Source: Zopfochytrium polystomum
Taxonomy: Eukaryota > Chytridiomycota > Chytridiomycetes > Chytridiales > Chytridiaceae
Reading direction: 5' to 3'
NCBI GenBank assembly: GCA_025765615.1
Contig: JAIVFJ010000018.1
Location: 248,001-312,000, forward strand
DNA length: 64,000 bases
Shown piece by piece: positions 44,473 to 54,774 of the stretch. Under the pieces are notes generated by a model, which was not told where the DNA came from, did no database searches, and saw only the letters and a program-made list of their open reading frames with translations. Every line of letters starts with the position of its first letter. Within the stretch, counting starts at the first letter, position 1. The position numbers and the translations under genes were made by a program.

Positions 44473-45426
44473 TCAAATAGTCAAGAGCTTCTTTTCCTCC
44501 AAATAGCGTACAATGATTTGAACACCCTCCTCAATGCTGAGCTTATCGTTTAAAATGTGAATCTCCGGCTTTTCCGGGGCTTCGTATGGCGCACTGATTC
44601 CCGTGAACTCTGGGGACAGAGGGCAAACAGGGCAGTGAGCGTCAAGATATTCCATTTTTATTTTTCTCCTCACCAGGAATCAAACCCTGCCGGGCTTTCT
44701 TGTACAACCCCTTCGGATCACGAGACTCGGCGACTTCGACAGGCACATCGACGAACACCTCTACAAACGGTATGCCAGCTACGTCGTGCAGGGCACGAAC
44801 AGAGTCCCGGTCAGCCCGATATGGCGAGATGAAGGAGGTCAATGCAACGACAGTGGCGTCGGCAAACAGCTTCGCAACCTGAACGAACACAAAACCAATT
44901 CAGTGATAACAAAAACCAAAGTCCAACAACAGGGACCTTACCTCCCCTATGCGGCGAATGTTTTCTGTGCGATCGGCTGGAGAGAAACCAAGGTTCTTGT
45001 TCAAGCCGAAGCGAATGTTGTCGCCGTCCAGCCGATACGCCGAAATGCCTAAGTGCACGAGGTGCTGCTCCAGCGCCGACGCGAGGGTCGATTTGCCAGA
45101 TGCCGAAAGGCCGGTGAACCAAAGGGTCAGACCCTATTAGCGGCAAACAGAGGTTGGTGAGAGGTTGTCAATGAGAAGCTGTGGGAGCCGTGTGGTGTTG
45201 AGTGCAGACGTAAACCGCAACCCTTCCGACGCAACACTCTTTGTCGGGCGATCTAATGACGATCGGTGGGGGCACATACCTTTTGCTTCAACAGTTCCTC
45301 GCGCTCAGTTCGAGTAAAGGCGCCGTCATGCCAGACGATGTTTGTGGCCTTTGCGGTGTCCACTGCCGGAGTGTCCGTGGCGGCCGGCGTCGACGAGGAC
45401 GAGGCGTCCGCCTTGTCACTGGGCAT
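44473..45426 (-). CDS. MET14: Adenylylsulfate (APS) kinase
   Basis: Phosphorylates adenylylsulfate to PAPS with ATP in sulfate assimilation. Four exons on the minus strand (45426-45280, 45133-44942, 44878-44674, 44609-44473) join to 226 aa. After a Ser/Ala-rich N-terminus ([12 protein letters not shown]) come [21 protein letters not shown], the P-loop GLSASGKST, the substrate block [36 protein letters not shown] and [10 protein letters not shown], then [12 protein letters not shown] and [11 protein letters not shown]. All of these are standard for the family, and length is normal. The intron borders are GTATGT/TAATAG, GTAAGG/TTCAG and GTGAGG/CCCCAG. It converges on the mannosidase gene. Confidence 0.95.
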
Positions 45427-45923
45427 GGTGAATCTCTGTCTCGCACTACTGGCGATGTGATCACAGGTACAAAGGATTGCGCCATCGCCGGACACTTCTG
45501 TCTGAAACAATTTGGCTGTTCGTAAAGTCAAAGCATCCAACAAATGTTACTGTAAAACTGCTGCACATTCAGCAGCAGGGCCTTCACAGCTGTTCAAGAA
45601 AGCCGCATAGCCACTCGAAGATATGATGGAGGCTGCAGCAGGTCCAAAAACCCAGCAGCGTGTTGGAGAGGGCGGGAGGGACAGAATCATGGAAACTACA
45701 AGTCCAATTTGAGACGAATGGAATGAATAATGCGGGACAGCTCAATGCAACCATCTCACTCTGCAGATGAAAAGCGGGGTAAGGGGATTAGGAGGGAGGA
45801 AGTGGGGCGGAGAGGCTGGGATAACCGGTTCTAAAGTTTGAAAAGGACGAGTGAAAGTGATGCGTAAGCTTGCTCCTTGTTTACGACGGCCCGAAGTAAG
45901 AAAACTTCTTTCGAAGAAAGGCT
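45427..45923. other. Intergenic between APS kinase and the C2/PH gene
   Basis: Lies between the 5' end of the APS kinase gene and the 3' end of the next minus-strand gene. No further coding sequence was found; it should hold the kinase promoter. Confidence 0.45.
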
Positions 45924-48807
45924 CTACGATCTTTTCCGTGCATGCATGGTCAGCACTGTTTGCCACTCAAGCATCTGTTCTTTCGAATCAGCTGTCACGA
46001 AGGCAAGCTGATACTCGGGGTCGAGAATGCTTTGCCTCCAGACGGAGGCTTCGTCGCCTTCAAGCTGATCAGGTCCGGATGGCGGCACTCGTTCGAGGTC
46101 AACGAAACGCAGTTGAGTGCAGTGCGGAGCGCACACAACCTCTGGATCGGCGTGAGAAACTTCGATTAGATTGTCTGACAATTCCAGCGCAGATATAGCA
46201 GGTTTTGACTAGGGAAGGTTTCTCGTTTAGAGTGAGATCTTCAAACGCGAATCATAAACGAGAGGAGCACCTCTTTGTACTCGAAATTATAAATATCAAG
46301 GCAGGCGTCCTTTAGCACGACCCAGTAACGCTTCCAAATCTGATTGAAGGACATAGGTAAACGCAGGAGCAAAAACGGCGATAATGAAAGTGGAAAAGCC
46401 TTACCGCCCCGCTCTTAGAGTTGACTTGAAAGTTTAAATAGTCCGAGTGCTCCACAACGGGCTCCTGTGTTGTCAAGCATCCCCGCGGTTGCGCACTAGT
46501 TAGAATACGGGGGGGAAACCCTCCCATGTGAGCGAAAGGGCAGGAGACGCAAACCTTAACCGGTGGAGGGAACTGCTCATCCCAAATAAGACCTATTTGA
46601 AACACGACTTGGGCAGTCTCCACCATCGCTTGGCCCTTTCTTGTAGAAGCTGCTCTTCCTGTGCCGGTTGGATACAACTTGATGCACTTTGTGCTTTTCT
46701 CGGAATCCCTCAAGTCTCGAGGCACGCCGAACGCCACTTCGCCAATCACGGCCGAGCCAACCGCTCCTCCCGCCGCAGCTCCCGTCGCTCTTTTGGGCGT
46801 GGCTCCTCCCTTTACGCCCATCTTTGCCAGCGGCCTTCCCAGCGCCGACGCGAGCCACTTTCCCGTGCCGCTCCGACTGCGCTCCACGTCTGCCTCCGCG
46901 CTCTCGGCCGCGGCGGCCGCCACCCCACTTCCGGCGTCGCACAGCCCGGAAGTGCTTGTTGTCGAGCGTGGAAGCCCGGAGCCGTTGTTGCTGCCACCCT
47001 TGAGGAAACGATTGAACACGCTCTTGACGCTGTTAACGGTGTTTGTAGAGAAGCCAGATCGCGCCGACGGAGTGGGGGAAGGCTGCCGTCGGTGAGCGCA
47101 GTCTGCCGAGGCCTGATGGGCTGCGATACGTTGCTCTATTGGCGGGGGCACGCCGTCTACCAACGTCAGCAGGATGGGGACGTTCAAGTCACTAAGATCC
47201 AAGTCGGGTGAGATATCACTATTGATAATTTAAGGTTAAGCGGTTATTTCGAGAAATCAGGCAGATGAGCTTGGTAAAGGGAGCAAAATCCTTGGTCTTA
47301 CAATAGAAATGCTTCTCGGGGAACCGCCACCAGACCGAGACCTTGACGAGACTCCTTCTCGAGCAGAACGGGGGTCGACCAGATCTTCTTACTTCCCATT
47401 TGTAGGGTGAAGTGAGCATGTAATGCTGCAGCACCTTGGTGTTAACGGAAACAAGGAAGTGAGCGAAAAAAGGGGATTTATACCGTTTGTAGTTGTTTTG
47501 ACGCGAACTTCGACGACTGTGTTTTTGATGGGAGAAATATTCGGTGAGGATGAAGGTGTCAGCCCCGTGGTCGAACAAAATGTCACAGGGCGAAGGAAGT
47601 GATTGGATGTGCGGGATAAACTCGCCTACCCTGGATGAGCAGCCTAGGGATATCATAACTCTTCGGTTGTGGCTTTCTCTTGCTCTTGGCATGAGCGGTG
47701 GGGAGAGCGGCAGTGACCATATACTTTGGAACAACTGATTCTCCAGAATCCACCGGTTTTCTGTGGGGGGCAGAGAATGTTACTTGCCTCTTCCTTATTC
47801 ATGGGCAAACGCAAATGCGCAGAAAGAAATGGTGTGATTCGAACCTTTGCCTGGGTTGTTGACGGACCGCAATATATGGCGGAGGTGCTCCATCAACTGC
47901 TGCTGCCGCCAGAGGGAAGCTCGTCGACGTAGCGCCGGCGAGGGGCACCGGACCGGGTCCCCCGGCGAATACGGCGGGCGGCGGCATTCCCGACAGTGAC
48001 TTCAGCCGTTCCGCAATTCCAGGCAGAACCGTGCCGTCTGCGGCAACGACCTTTGTTTCTTTCGCAGAGTCCCAAGACGTTTACATCGCGCACCCGCTCG
48101 CGCTCCGCGACGTGCACCGCGTGCCGTTCTTGCTCTGTTGATGCGGCCGCTGCGAGAGGTGATCCAGGAAGGTATGGGTCGTAGGGCGCTCGCTGATCTG
48201 GCCCGTGAATCCACGTCCACAGTCGCGGCGAAACACTGTCGGTCGACTGCAGGGACGCCGGCAGGTGCAGTACAGCCGCCGCTGCTGCTGCAGGACGAGG
48301 TCCGACAGGCAGACTCATCGTCCCCCAAACGGCTTGCGGATACAGCTGCGTGCTCTCCAGATGCATTGGCGCAGGATGGTGGGCTGCCAGGTGGATGGTG
48401 CTCATGCGGCGGATTTGCATGCTGTAGTCGTCGTCGGGGCTCATGGTTGCGGACGAAGTGGAGCGCGGCAGACTCGGGCACGAAGTGGCTGTCGGAGGTA
48501 GAGGGGGGTGTGACGGTAAAAGAGTCGTACGCGGCTTCAGCTGCGATGTACCGCGACGAAGTGGGACCGGCGGCGCTGGCCCCGCCCCACCGGCTGCACC
48601 AAAGTCGGAGGAGAGCCGCCCCTCGTGGGATACGTGCTGGGAGGCAGTGCTATGGCTTGTTTTTGCGTTGTTGACAACATCATCCAATTCAAAGTCGTCC
48701 TCTGGCAAGGGTGAAATCGACGATAGCGTACCGACCGAAGTCGCAGAAATGCCGTTGTAAAGCGAATCCGATAGAGCAGAGCGACGAGGCGTTGCTGCTG
48801 ATGTCAT
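45924..48807 (-). CDS. Anillin-like protein with C2-like region and C-terminal PH domain
   Basis: Nine exons (48807-48118, 48050-47845, 47760-47630, 47516-47484, 47434-47302, 47218-46555, 46464-46405, 46339-46271, 46208-45924) join in consistent phase to about 756 aa. Residues ~1-340 are Ser/Pro/Ala-rich and probably disordered. A C2-like stretch starts RLLIQVVEVRVK and includes ALHAHFTLQMGSKKIW and GLGLVAVPREAFLF. A second block has LYPTG, then QAMVETAQVVFQIGLIWDE. The PH domain begins DYLNFQVNSKSGAIWKRYWV, continues LDIYNFEYKE and SDNLIEVSHADPEVV, and ends KEQMLEWQTVL with the conserved Trp. This order resembles fungal anillin-type (Mid/Bud4-like) scaffolds at septation sites; that role is inferred. 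The first splice junction (donor GTGCAC) is the weakest. Confidence 0.68.
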
Positions 48808-49599
48808 ATTCCTGTTTGTCGATTCTACTTGCGATAGTTCCTGTCCAATTCAAGCCAGTGGAGCACTGTGTGGCGAGGGCTTCGCACCTCCTGCAAAAGA
48901 AATAGGAAGCGCAGTTAGTGAAGTTGAGCGCTTGCTCGCCGTTTAAGCGAGCGCTTGCCCACTCTCCCTTCTCCGTCTCCCTCTACTTCCCTCCCCCACT
49001 CGAACTCTACCTCTCGTGGTGAAAACCCCGGGCGCGCGTTCTTAATCACTTGCGCTCTCGCTCAATTTCTTGCTTTGTGTGTGTGTGTGTGTGTGAGTGA
49101 GTGAGTGTGTGGGTGAGGGCAGTGTGAATGTGCTGTTGCTGTTTGTTTAGGCGCTCAGAAAACCTTCTTTCACGAATTGTCTACTTTCTTGGTAAGCTAG
49201 AAGTCACGTGGGATACAAAAAACAAAAAAAAAAAAAAAAAGAGAAAAAGCAAACAAACAGATTCAAGCAAACATTCTGCTATGCAACCAACTTGAAACAA
49301 AAAAAAAAAAAAAAAAAAAAACAAAAACAAAAATAAAAATAAATCCACTTAACTACGCTGCATTGCTTCTGGGAAAGGCGTAGGAGCAATTGCAAACCTG
49401 CAACTGCTTTGTGTCTGCGGTCGTATTTATTCAAATCTAATAAATACCCCCGCCCGCCCGCTCGAATCAAAACGGAAGGAAAAAAGAAAAAAAAAAAGAA
49501 AAAAAAAAAAAAAAAAGAAAGATAGAAGGGGGGGACGAAGCTCCTCCACCTATCTAAAAAAATAGTGCTATTGCCAAGCCCGCCCAGATGGTCGGGTTC
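48808..49599. other. Intergenic with GT, poly-A and A/G simple repeats
   Basis: Contains a GT microsatellite (49077-49095), several poly-A runs (49218-49236, 49298-49321, 49480-49517) and CT-rich stretches. It separates the C2/PH gene promoter from the 3' end of the next minus-strand gene. No coding sequence is supported. Confidence 0.6.
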
Positions 49600-49753
49600 T
49601 TAAAGATCTACCGACAAGAAAACAGTTCCCCTTTCATCTTTCGCTTCGATCCTGGTCATGGGTTGTGCGCGGCCCAAGTCTGGTTCAGAGGCGTCGGACT
49701 GATGCACTTGCTGCACGTTTTTAGTGAATGTAAAGTGGGGGTTTTTTCCAGCG

Positions 49754-52066
49754 TCAGAGTCTGTTCTCTCCATCCAAAAATCGACGGCGGAAGCAATGGG
49801 CCGGCGCATCGGAACGAAAAAATTTACAGAAAAATACTCGCCTCATTGCTGCGCTCGCGCCTTGCCCCCCCGAAACCACCGTCAAACATTCGTTAAAAGT
49901 ATCCACAACGGCGGAGCCAACCACCGTGAGCTTTACAACTGCGTAGCTTTGGATGCTAACCTGAAAGCAAGGAACAGCCTTGCATTTTTTGCGTTGAGCG
50001 AGGTAAATTTCAACTAAATCGCTTTGAACCAACAAACTAAAGAGAGAAACGCATTCAAACCTGGATCCGATAAAACTCCACCAAGTCCGACGTTCGAGCG
50101 GTCGAGCCACTCTCTCCTACGCACAATGAGTTGTTGGACGACAACTCCCAATACTGGGTTACAGGGTTTCGAGTGAACACGTTGGCGCCACCGGTTGTCG
50201 TTGGGCAAACACCAAGGGCAAAATCCGACGACATGTCCAAGCAAGTGGACTTGCCCTCCCATGAAAGCGTAAACGGCCGAGAATAGTCGACAGAGGGAGA
50301 CGGCGACGCGGTCGAAGACGAAGAGGTGGAAATTGTCCAGGCGGGGGATCCCACATTCGTTGTGACTCTCGCTGAGGCGCTTGTGGATTGCTCGGAACTC
50401 ACACTCGTTGTGACTGTCGCTGAGCCGCTTGTGGGTTGCTCGCTGGTCACGATGGTAGCGGCGGGGGTAGTAGCGGGGTCAGCTGAATTAGGCGAGGAGT
50501 TTGACTTTGTCTTGATTACAAGAACCACTGCAACTATTCCCCCGACAATAACAAAGATTAAAATAGCGGCACACGCAGCGAATATTTTTGCTTTGGAACC
50601 AAGTGATTTCCCGTCTGGGAAAGGCTGTTAGTCGAAGCCGAGCCGAACAGGTTTTCCATAGCTACCGCGCACTTTTTGCAGCTAGAGGAGGGTGCTCAAC
50701 ACCGATCGATGCCGAAGTTGCAGTTTGGCCGTGCGGGGGGTCGCCGGAGTGCATCACTACACCCGAAGGCGCCTCAAGTGGGTACTCCTCAATCTGCGAG
50801 AGAGGACTCATTGGAAGCCGGTCACTGTGCTCAGACGGGCGGCCGTAGGTCATCTGCGGTCGGACGTAAGACAATCTTCCATCCGGGACCAACGAAGACG
50901 ACTGCGCGCTCAAATCGCTGATGTAAGATTGCCGCGGGCTTTGCGCGTGGTGCAGCTCGAGCGCCGTGGGTGCGTTCAGCGCCAGAGCCGAGCCACCGGA
51001 ATATCCCGCGGGAGAACCGTACAAAGATGGCGAGCCGAGCTGCATCTGAAACGTCGAATTGGTAAACGTTTGATCGCTGTACTGCGACTGGCGCGGACTG
51101 CGCGCGTCTGCCTCCGAAAGGCGCTTGTCACCGCCGCCACTGCTACTGCCTTCGGCGCCAGCGCCCGCTTGCACTCGCCGCAGCGAGAGCTCCTCTTGCC
51201 GGAAGAGCGCCCCGGAGTGGCCGACGCCCGGTACAACGTCGCTCGGCCACATATCTACGGTGCCGCCGCCTTTATCGGTCAATGTGATGACCTCGAACCC
51301 GCTGGCCGTGGCGACGCCGCCGCCGCCGCCGGTCGACTGACCTTGTTCTTCGTTTCGTGAATCGAGGCGTGTGTCCAGGGTTGGTTGGTGGAAAAGGGTG
51401 AAGGGAGGAGTAGAAGAAACGAAACGAAACGAAACGAGAACGTCAGCCTGCTTGGTGGAGTACAAAGGAGACAAAGGTGCCTCCCCACCCCCTCAACTTT
51501 AAAATCAAATATCCTTGAAACGGACCCCGTACGTCCTCGTAGCTCGGCGGAGGAACTACCCCCAAGTTGGTTCCCGCTTCATCAATCACGATCAGAAGCT
51601 GCACCAGATCTGAAACTTGAAGCGATGCGCGCGAGCGCGCGAATTTTGCGGGAAACTCTGCGCCCAGAGACTCGAGCGGGTTTGCGAGGTACCCCACGGA
51701 AGAAGGGTGCAAGGCGGTGTTGAGCGCGGCCATCGCGGCCGCGGCAGAGTCCATTGAAAACATGACAGGGGAGGCAGGGGAGATGAAGGAGGAAGGAGTT
51801 CGAGCGGATGAACCTGCTGCTGCTGCGCCGGCGTGTTGTCTGGCCTGCTCGACGGCTGCGGCGAGGGTAGCGGGAGCGAGGCGCGAATCAAAGAGCGGGA
51901 TGTCCGAGCCCTCGAGAAACTTGAACAAGCGGAGGGTGGCGGCCGCCCGGCCCGTGGCAGCGGCGGCCCTCTGGCGCAGGTCCGAGACGGTGTGCGACGG
52001 CAGGAGATTGTCGACGACGAACGCCGAGTCCGGGGTCGCGCCCGCGACGAGGCAGCTCAGGCGCAT
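49754..52066 (-). CDS. Crinkler-like N-terminal domain fused to a single-pass membrane protein (tentative)
   Basis: Exons 52066-51533, 51336-50673 and 50614-50061 join in phase; a further exon probably starts at 49960. The first residues, MRLSCLVAGATPDSAFVVDN followed by SHTVSDLRQRAAAATG and TLRLFKF, resemble the ubiquitin-fold N-terminus of Crinkler (CRN) proteins known from oomycetes and chytrids. Next is a Ser/Gly/Ala-rich segment with PPPSYED, then a membrane helix (IFAACAAILIFVIVGGIVAV), a Ser/Thr-rich stalk and a Cys-containing domain (STCLDMSSDFALGVCP, then YWELSSNNSLCVG). The intron 50615-50672 has a good branch site (GACTAAC) and CCTTTCCCAG acceptor. No signal peptide is seen, so the CRN-like part would be cytosolic. 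The 3' end is unresolved: the frame ends at 49754, or by another splice at 49600. Two separate genes remain possible. Confidence 0.48.
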
Positions 52067-52137
52067 ACCCGCTTTTCTCGAAGTATATGAGAGATGGCTA
52101 TCAGCCTTTTTGCGCCTTTTTTGTCTGCCTTTCTTTG

Positions 52138-52200
52138 TCTCTCTCTCTCTCTCTCTGTCTCTCTCCCTCTCTCTCTCTCTCTCGCTCTCTCTCTCTCTCG

Positions 52201-52267
<67 letters not shown>
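52138..52267. repeat. CT microsatellite, ~130 bp
   Basis: Almost pure CT dinucleotides with a few G interruptions, located ~70 bp upstream of the Crinkler-like start. On the minus strand it is GA-rich, which resembles GAGA-type promoter tracts. Confidence 0.9.
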
Positions 52268-52270
<3 letters not shown>

Positions 52271-52431
52271 AAAGACAGAGCAGAGCAACGCGGTCGGCCG
52301 CATTGCACTACGCGGTTCATATTACGTTGGGAAATGGTGTGTGTGGCTGCAACTAACTTGGTTTGCCTTAGAATGCAGTTCCCAATCACGACAGTAACGA
52401 CAGCGACAGCGACAGCGACAGCGGATCCACG

Positions 52432-52864
52432 ATGTCACAGTGGACGCGCCTAACGTCGATCAGCCCCGCGATCAAGCACTTGCAAATACGGCAGACCTCA
52501 CCCAGTAATGCTTGGAAATCTGGACCCAAACCGCGTTCTCAGGTGGCCGGGACGACGGTGCTTTTGCGCGAGGAGGACATCACCGACTTTCTCATGACGG
52601 ACTGCGCGAGTGACTGTGCTGGATCCACGGGTGAGGGTCATGAGCTGATTGGCGGTCTCGCATTGCTCATGTCGAGAGTCTTTGGCTGGAGGCCGCAAAG
52701 GACGATCCCTTGCGGCTCCAACGAGTACGATACTGTCGCAGCCAGCGTTGTGCAGCATTTTCAATATTCGATGCCTAATAGCAAAAGCGCTTGCTTGTAT
52801 AGAGTTGTGAGCGAGGGCTTCGGGAGTGCTGGGTGTGGCACGAAGTATGTTTACAAGTCAAGTC
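52432..52864 (+). CDS. Hypothetical open frame, possibly truncated by the mariner element
   Basis: ATG at 52432 follows a GACAGC repeat and opens MSQWTRLTSISPAIKHLQIR. The frame stays open for ~140 codons to the left TIR of the mariner element at 52865. No domain was recognised. Composition is coding-like, and it is divergent from the Crinkler-like gene. If real, it was probably broken by the transposon. Confidence 0.3.
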
Positions 52865-52890
52865 CAGTGGGGAAAAAAGTCTTCATACAC
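52865..52890 (+). repeat. Left terminal inverted repeat of the mariner element
   Basis: CAGTGGGGAAAAAAGTCTTC then ATACAC. It pairs with the right end at 57811-57834, whose reverse complement reads CAGGGGAAGAAAGTCTTCAT then ACAC. The two differ by a 2-bp gap and one substitution. A flanking TA duplication was not seen. Confidence 0.7.
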
Positions 52891-53565
52891 CTTGTCAAAC
52901 TTGAGTCCTTGAGATCATCGCCATCCACCACCAAGGCCACTGCCAAGATCAGGACCAAACCTGGCATGGAGAAGCAGCACCACACGAAGCATGATGCTGC
53001 CACATGCAAGACCATGATCAAATTGCACAAAAGGATGAAGCCTTGGCGAGATCAGTGACTTCATTCCAATCAGGGGATTTAGCACCCAAAGTTTGCAGCT
53101 TGACAAGACCAGAAGCCTGGTGGATCTCCCAAGCAGTGGACAGCCAAAAAAGCTCTCAGTCTACAATCTACGATATCTGGTTCAGGCAGCAAGAGGTTCT
53201 GCAGAGAATTGTCACTGTTCGTTACAAGACATCTCAAACGTTGTGAATTCAGCTCAATCGTCCCCCATTTCAACAAGAGCTATTCAGCAAGACTTGCACC
53301 TGCTTGGAATTCACAGCCGCATTTCAAAGAAGAGGCCTTTTTGTCTCCAAAGCACCAAGCTAGGCGCCTGGCATTCGCTCGCAAGCATAAGGACTGGACT
53401 GTCAAAGATTGGGCCAAAGTTATTTGGACTGACGAGGCAACTTTCGAGACTGGGAAGCAGGGCAAAGTCCATGTGTGGAGGAGAGCTGGGGAGAGCATGA
53501 TGAATGAGTGCTTGCAAGGCTCGTGCAAGAGTGGTCGTGGATCCTTCTCTATTTTGGGTTGTTTC

Positions 53566-53928
53566 TGTTAGGCGGAACTGACTGGTTAGCAGCAAGAGGC
53601 ACAAGACGGACCCAAACCTATTGTGACTGTCAGTTATTGTTCTCACAATGCCCATGGGAGAGCAAACCACTGCCAATGCAGACCTGGGCGCACCTGGTGT
53701 CAACAGTTTTCCTCCTCCTCTGCTCAAGCAGATAATATAGGAGAGGTTTTTACCCTGGGCCAGTCACGCTTGCCTAGCAACTATTACAGTGTGTATATCA
53801 TCATCATGGATCAATAATTCATAACAGAGTTTTTCTCTTTCTCTCCAAGTTGGGAAGGACCACCCACAAACACACATCTCCACTTCATTCACTCCTTCCA
53901 CTCACTCACTCAGAGTAGACTGTTTACA
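53566..53928 (+). mobile_element. LTR-D copy inserted in the mariner transposase
   Basis: Starts TGTTAGGCGGAACTGACTGG and ends AGTAGACTGTTTACA. It is the inverted relative of 29758-30172. Flanks GTTTC and CCTTC share only three of five bases, so the target duplication has decayed or was not formed. Confidence 0.7.
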
Positions 53929-54108
53929 CCTTCATGGAACCCAAAACAATCTGACTGCCAACTTCACCTATCGGCAAGACAATGCACCAGCTCACCAGCT
54001 CACAAAGCAGTGAAAGTGGGACAATGGTTTAAGAACAATGGATTGAAAGTTCTGGATTGGCCTGCACAAAGCCCAGATCTAAACCCAATTGAGCATCTCT
54101 GGGAACAC

Positions 54109-54774
54109 TGTCAGGAACAGGGCAGGACAGGACAAGGCAGACAAGGAACTGAGATGTCAGGAACAGGGCAGGACAGGACAAGGCAGACAAGGAACTGAGA
54201 GGAGTGATGATTGTATTGGAAACAATAATTCACTTGAGGGATGGGACAGGTCCCCCATCCCCCTTTTATACCTTTTGAGAGTGTTCCTTGTCAAGACTCC
54301 AAGAAAGTTCCAGAAAGAGCAATTAGTAATACAATGATACCAATGATACCAATGACAACAAGACAAGTCAGGAAAGCAAAGAAGGTTCCAGAAGGTTCCA
54401 CAAGGTTCCATGAAGGAATGTTCTAGAAGGTTCCAGAGGTTTCCAGAGGGTGATTCATAACATGAGAGGAGTGATGATTGTATTGGAAACAATAATTCAC
54501 TTGAGGGATGGGACAGGTCCCCCATCCCCCTTTTATACCTTTTGAGAGTGTTCCTTGTCAAGACTCCAAGAAAGTTCCAGAAAGAGCAATTAGTAATACA
54601 ATGATACCAATGATACCAATGACAACAAGACAAGTCAGGAAAGCAAAGAAGGTTCCAGAAGGTTCCACAAGGTTCCATGAAGGAATGTTCTAGAAGGTTC
54701 CAGAAGGTTCCAGAAGGTTCCATGAAGGAATGTTCTAGAAGGTTCCAGAGGTTTCCAGAGGGTGATTCATAACA
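54109..54774 (-). mobile_element. LTR-G 3' LTR (353 bp) with a second LTR-G nested inside
   Basis: The outer LTR is 54109-54154 plus 54468-54774, which sum to exactly 353 bp. Inside it sits a complete 308-bp solo LTR-G (54155-54462) flanked by the duplicated target TGAGA (54150-54154 and 54463-54467). This is a family member inserted into its own LTR. Both promoters and their HSE units are preserved. Confidence 0.92.

Noticed and set aside
47517..47629. Apparent one-base frameshift in the C2/PH gene (open frame through TFILTEYF then NTVVEVRV in another frame)
   Set aside because: A 113-bp GTAGGC...ACACAG intron joins LLIQ to VVEVRV in correct phase, so the extra open frame is intronic.
41999..52066. 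Bacterial contamination or horizontal transfer of the APS kinase or mannosidase genes
   Set aside because: Both have several small spliceosomal introns and fungal-type sequence blocks.
52087..52356. Open frames of Ser/Leu or Arg/Glu dipeptides
   Set aside because: Produced by the CT microsatellite; no coding evidence.
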